This document shows positions 59,641-64,000 of a stretch of 64,000 bases of DNA, in pieces. The DNA lies in contig NC_079148.1 of NCBI RefSeq assembly GCF_945859685.1, positions 24,873,946 to 24,937,945 on the forward strand. Reading direction: 5' to 3'. Both the position numbers and the translations under genes were made by a program. The notes beneath the pieces are model-generated. The model saw only the letters and a program-made list of their open reading frames with translations, did no database searches and was not told the DNA's origin. Each line of letters starts with the position of its first letter. Position 1 is the stretch's first letter. This DNA is from Eupeodes corollae. Lineage: Eukaryota > Arthropoda > Insecta > Diptera > Syrphidae.

Positions 59641-60105
59641 CATTGCAAAAATACCACCAATTTACATTATCTAAATATTAAATATTTTCATTTTCATTCA
59701 GTTGGCTACGCTAAAACCTAGGGCTCAAAAAACTTCCACGTCATAATCGAAAAGCCAATGCTACCACAGAGCGTAGATAGGAATGTACATCAAATTCTTC
59801 ATAATTTGTCTAACGTTAGAATTGTGTGCCATAAGAGTGTGCGTTTAATAAATTAAAATGCACTCCTGGGTTAGTCAAACTTACTCCTGTTTTAAAGTAG
59901 AACCTATAATTTATGATTTAAGAATATACCTACAACATGAGTTTGTACGCAAAAATTAAAATATCATTTGATTTCTCAAAGACCCTAAACTTCTCAATTT
60001 TTGATTTTAAGAATCGTTAGAGCGGTTTTTAAAAAAAAATTATAAAACGATTAACGCAAATCTGCTGGAATCAGGCAACCCACCAGTTCTCTACCATCGT
60101 AATGT
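59641..60105. other. Intergenic, no gene seen
   Basis: AT-rich except for a short GC-richer stretch near 59700-59780. Confidence 0.35.
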
Positions 60106-60109
60106 CAGG

Positions 60110-60376
60110 TAAGGTTAGGTTAAAAAGGATGTTCGTAATGGAGTAAGAAACATGAATTTTGGCTTTCTTCAAATCTCAATGAAACCAATTAGATCGTTAT
60201 AGAGGAATTCTCCTGGGCAAGTTTTGTATTTTTGAGCTAGATCAGGGCATGTACAGAATAGGTGAAGAACTGTTTCCTCGTCCTCCTCATCCAATCTGCT
60301 TCTGTAAAAGTCATTTAAGAATACGGCTAGCTGCATGGCATGCTTTCGTATTAGACTAGCACCCTTAAATAAAAAA
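60110..60376 (-). pseudogene. C-terminal end of an RNase H-bearing non-LTR element
   Basis: A minus frame reads RKHAMQLAVFLNDFYRSRLD, then EEDEETVLHLFCTCPDLAQK and FLYNDLIGFIEI with a stop at 60169. The CR.C..E.ETV.H.LC.CPAL pattern is the typical C-terminal motif of I/LOA/R1-type elements. It is probably the continuation of 62160-62640, split by later insertions. Confidence 0.7.
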
Positions 60377-61806
60377 TAGGCTGGGATGCGACCCACACTG
60401 ATAACTCCCCATCCCGTCTGTCTATTTGTCCTGCTTAAAAGTTTGTCTATTAGTACTAGTATCGATTTTACCAAATTTGCGTACTATTTTTTATAGATTT
60501 TATTTTTTATGAAAAAACGGACTGTTTTTATATAAAAATCACTGAATATTGAAAACAATATTTTCTGTAAAATAAAATAAGTTTGAAGCCAATATTTTGA
60601 ATTTTTGAAAAGCTATTTGAGTCGAAAGTAAATGTTTACCAAGTTTTAGTATTGTTTCTTTTAGAGTTTTATTTTTTGTAAAAAAACCATCAATTCGATT
60701 TTCTTCAAAATTCTATCAAATGTTGAAAACAATATTTTCTATAAGATAAAATTAGTTTGAAGCCAATATTTTATGGATTTGAAAAGATATTTGAGTCGAA
60801 AATCAATTTTTACCAACTTTTGTTAAATTTTTTTTTAGGTATTTAATTTTTTGTACAAAAACTATCAATTTGATTTTTTTCAAAATTTTACAAAATGTTA
60901 ACAACAATATTTTTTGAAAGATAAAAGTAGTTAAAAGCCAATATCTACAATTTTTGGAAAGATATTTGAGTCGAAAATCAATTTTTACCAACTTTTACAA
61001 ATTTTTTTTAAGGTTTTTATTTTTTGTAAAAAAACTGTCAATTCGATTTTTCTCAAAATTTTATTGAATGTTGAAAACAATATTTCTTATAAGATAAAAT
61101 AAGTTTGAAGCCTAAACTTCAAGTTTTTGAAAAGATATTTGAATTGATATTTACGAACTTTGAGTAATGTTTTTTTAGATTTTTATTTTTTATATAAAAA
61201 ATTGTCAATTCGATTTTTCTCAAAATTTTATCAGATTTTTAAAACATTATTCTCCGTTGCTCAAAATTGTTTTGGAGATGAAATCATATGTTAGTCGTTA
61301 AATTTAGGAGGTGACAATTTTTTTTTCAGTTTTTTTGATTTAGAAAAAAAACCGTTATATTGATTTTTTAAAAAAAAAATACTTCTTTGAGATCACGTTA
61401 CAGTCTATTATATAAAATTTAATTAAAGTCTCTAGCGTTTTTGGTTCGTAAGATATTAAGGGTTAACCAAAATTTTCACCTTTTTTTTAAACTGCTATGG
61501 TAAAAAAAACCACCCACGCAATTTTCTTGAGAGCCCTTTCTGCATCTTTCTGCCTTATTATCTGTATAACAAAATTTATTTGAAGTCGATATCTCTTCTG
61601 GTTCTTGAGCTATGGACGACGAAAAAAACGTCGCGAACGTACGGACGTACGGACGTTACGGACGTACGAACGTAGGTACACACGCACGCACAGACATCTT
61701 TCTAAAAATCTTTTATTTCGACTCTAGGGACCTTGAAACGTCGAGAAATGTCAAAATTTTCAATTTGACAAATCGGACCCATTACAATAACTTCCTATGG
61801 GAAGTT
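60377..61806 (-). mobile_element. Family E element (E8), near complete
   Basis: Minus counterpart of E1: reversed hairpin end (taggctgggatgcgaccc), five array units, conserved block (agaaccagaagagatat reversed at ~61590), microsatellite at 61633-61690, and the palindromic start AACTTCCTATGGGAAGTT at 61789-61806. About 1.43 kb. Confidence 0.85.
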
Positions 61807-62112
61807 AATAAATAAATTGGGAGGCGCAACAGTCCGTTTGAGAACTAGGGCCTAGTGACTGACAACTCTCAACCATCCCTGTGTGCGAGTACTGTTGTCA
61901 GGGATGGAAGGGATCTAAAGTTTTAAGCCGAATCGAAGGGCAAATTTGAGAAAGCACTTTTCATGACAAGACTTACTCTTGGAGAATTTGTCAATTACTC
62001 GCAAAAGGTAGATCCCGTGAAAAAAAAACTTAGGTGGCATAGGTAGGGTCGAACCCAAGACCTCTCGCATGACAGTCCATCGCACTAACCATCTTGTCAC
62101 GGGTACTACGAC
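61807..62112 (-). repeat. tRNA-derived SINE, copy S5
   Basis: On the minus strand: head with atggttagtgcgatggactg (A box region), B-box gggttcgaccctacc, body, and tail gcgcctcccaatttatttat, which touches the family E end at 61806 with no spacer. The longest SINE copy here (~300 bp). Confidence 0.78.
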
Positions 62113-62159
62113 AAGCACCCTAAGCGCTTTAAATCTGGTGTAGGCTAGATATTTTTCGT

Positions 62160-62645
62160 CAGCTGACACCTAGTGATGTTATTTCAACTGATGTTTGCCT
62201 TCTTTAGACGGTCTTGCACTAGTAATAGTCTTCATTTAGCTATTGGTATCCCAGCATTAGCCAATCTAGAAAAGTTTGTTCTGTACCATTTATTTTGCCT
62301 TACAATTTTCTGAAATATTTCTGTGGTGCAACACTCAGCAAAGGTGAATATTAAAGTGATGTGCTCTCCATTAGAAGTGATCGACAGTTATGGACTTTTA
62401 TAGAGCTTGTAAAAATAGAGACCATAGATTTGATATCAGACGTAGATATAACATTTTCTTTAACCCATGACAAGAATTCTTTTATCGCCAAAAGTTCTGC
62501 CTGGAACGCGCTACACTGATTGGGAAGGCGGAATGAGAGATTTATTTCAGTCGTTCACAGTAAACACCTCCACCATTTTTTTTAATTCATCTGTATAGAA
62601 GTTAATTGATTCATCTTCCAGGAATGCCCTATCCTCCCAGAAAGA
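62160..62645 (-). pseudogene. RNase H domain of a non-LTR retroelement, degraded
   Basis: Minus frames read TEINLSFRLPNQCSAFQAEL, then LAIKEFLSWVKENVISTSDI. This is the RNase H segment with the conserved Glu (FQAEL.AI) found in I/LOA/R1-type elements. Stops occur further on. Upstream reverse transcriptase is not seen. Confidence 0.7.
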
Positions 62646-64000
62646 TCTTTAAGTAAGCAATGTAATCTTGGATTCAAATTTCTAGTTTGGCATTTTTAAA
62701 GAATGCAATACTTACCATACATGTTTCTAAATTTCCCAAGTAAATAAATAAAATAATGATTATCTGCACAACTTTAACAGTTTACTCCTTTCAGTAATTT
62801 TATCAATTCTCTTTAATTCACCCAAATCGTCAAATCACATAAAACTCCTATAAAACTGTTAAATCATCCAAATATCCAGCTGACAGCTTTAAGGCATGTA
62901 AATAAAGCCAATCGAAAAATCCCAATTTTTATCTTATTAAAACATACAAAGTTAAACAACCATTTAATTATTCATACAAATTTAGCATTTTATTTACAAC
63001 TTCAACTTATCAAAATTAATCAAAAATTTATATTTTTTCACTGAAAGTTTAGACATCATCAACTCAGGTTGATAAAGTCGATGACAAATACAAAAAGTTG
63101 TATTTCATTCTTTAGCAATTTTAGGTAAAACTACACAAAATTTAATTGTTTATTTGTATTCTTATGAATTTTATAAACCAATAAAAATATGTCCATATTC
63201 AAAACCTGCTCATCATGATGATCTTTAGCCGTAGATGTGTATCTTTTTGGTCATCATAAAGCTTTAAAGTTTTGCCATCATAAGGTAAACAAAAACGAAA
63301 ACAGAAGCAAAAGCTTCAAGCATTGATATGTCTGAAATAGTAAAAAACTATACACAATTTCCTGCAAAGTTTGTATCTTTAATTTTTCCCATCACACAGC
63401 TTCACATCTCTATCACTGACAATAAAACAAAAAGTTCAAATGACGTGATGCAATTTTTCAAAAACAACAACATCAAAAAAGTTCATTGAAAAATGTTTTG
63501 CAATTGCGCCCTAGATGCACTTACAGTAGCGTCCCTATAAAAACAACTCACTTAATTCGCACTGATAATGTTTACATTTATGAGTGTTCTATGTTATCTT
63601 GTAAACAAAATTAAATAACAACCCCAACGAAATCAACAACATACAAAAACAAAAATTTATTAGATACATAAAATCATAATAATTGTATCTTTGAGTTCAT
63701 TAAATTCTTGAGTTTTTTTTTTAGTCGGTATATCAGATAAATAAAATCAATAAATCCACACGATATCAACTCACTCTTTCGTTTAACTTAAACAACGTGA
63801 AAAACAAAAACAAAATATAAATGGTTGTGAATGTAGAAGCACTAGAAGCATTCCATGCAGTGTATCTGAAAGTTACTATGAGCAGATAGAGTATCTTTTG
63901 TCTACTTCATATTATATTGCTATAGGCAGGCAAACAGAAAACATTTTTCACTCAGTTGATATCGAATTCTCGAAGTGTTCAGCGGTGCCAGGCTTAACTT
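62646..64000. other. AT-rich non-coding DNA to the window end
   Basis: No coding exon, SINE or family E sequence recognised. Confidence 0.4.

Noticed and set aside
60095..60125. Telomere-like ggtaaggttaggttaa
   Set aside because: Only two TTAGG-like units, next to a retroelement end; not a telomeric array.
1..64000. A second or third carboxypeptidase domain as in Silver/CPD
   Set aside because: No further HGNE, NRNFPD or EVTLE motif was seen on either strand outside the one gene.

Overview
The window looks like nuclear DNA of a higher (brachyceran) fly. It is very AT-rich, its genes are split by short phase-matched GT-AG introns, and its recognisable proteins resemble dipteran ones: a small paxillin-type LIM protein, an M14 carboxypeptidase of the CPM/CPD type, and three gut-type S1A serine protease genes. 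Roughly a third to a half is transposon-derived. No rRNA, tRNA gene, CRISPR array or bacterial operon is seen. All calls come from reading the sequence; no searches were run.

Layout. 0-3.5 kb: AT-rich intron or intergenic DNA with repeat fragments. 3.56-3.94 kb (+): last two coding exons of a LIM-domain gene. 4.49-5.58 kb: two copies of one ~490 bp MITE in inverted orientation, lying between the 3' ends of two convergent genes. 5.98-9.76 kb (-): an eight-exon gene for a 748-residue protein I do not recognise. 10.5-12.3 kb: dead CR1/Jockey-like retroelement. 14.62-27.46 kb (-): secreted or membrane-tethered metallocarboxypeptidase with at least three possible C-termini and introns full of transposons. 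31.88-32.73 kb (-), 38.03-38.85 kb (+) and 57.62-58.43 kb (+): three related chymotrypsin-like genes, each with two exons and one phase-2 intron at the same place. The first has Ala in place of the catalytic Ser and is predicted to be a non-catalytic serine protease homolog. The remainder (39-57 kb and 58.5-64 kb) is mostly repeats, old retroelements and featureless AT-rich DNA.

The commonest repeat, called family E here, is a 1.0-1.6 kb non-coding element with an internal tandem array of about 173 bp, a CGTACG-type microsatellite, a palindromic start and an end made of a GGGATG/CATCCC hairpin followed by a T-run. At least eight copies or composites are present, several joined head to head. 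Other repeats are tRNA-derived SINEs (five copies), three MITE families, a Tigger/pogo remnant, two mariner-like remnants and several non-LTR fragments.

The three protease genes share a TATA box about 50 bp before the ATG, and two of them also share a tandem AGATAAGATAA motif about 90-110 bp before the ATG. This suggests a common GATA-factor programme, probably in midgut. The carboxypeptidase could act downstream of such proteases in peptide trimming, but nothing in the sequence ties them together.
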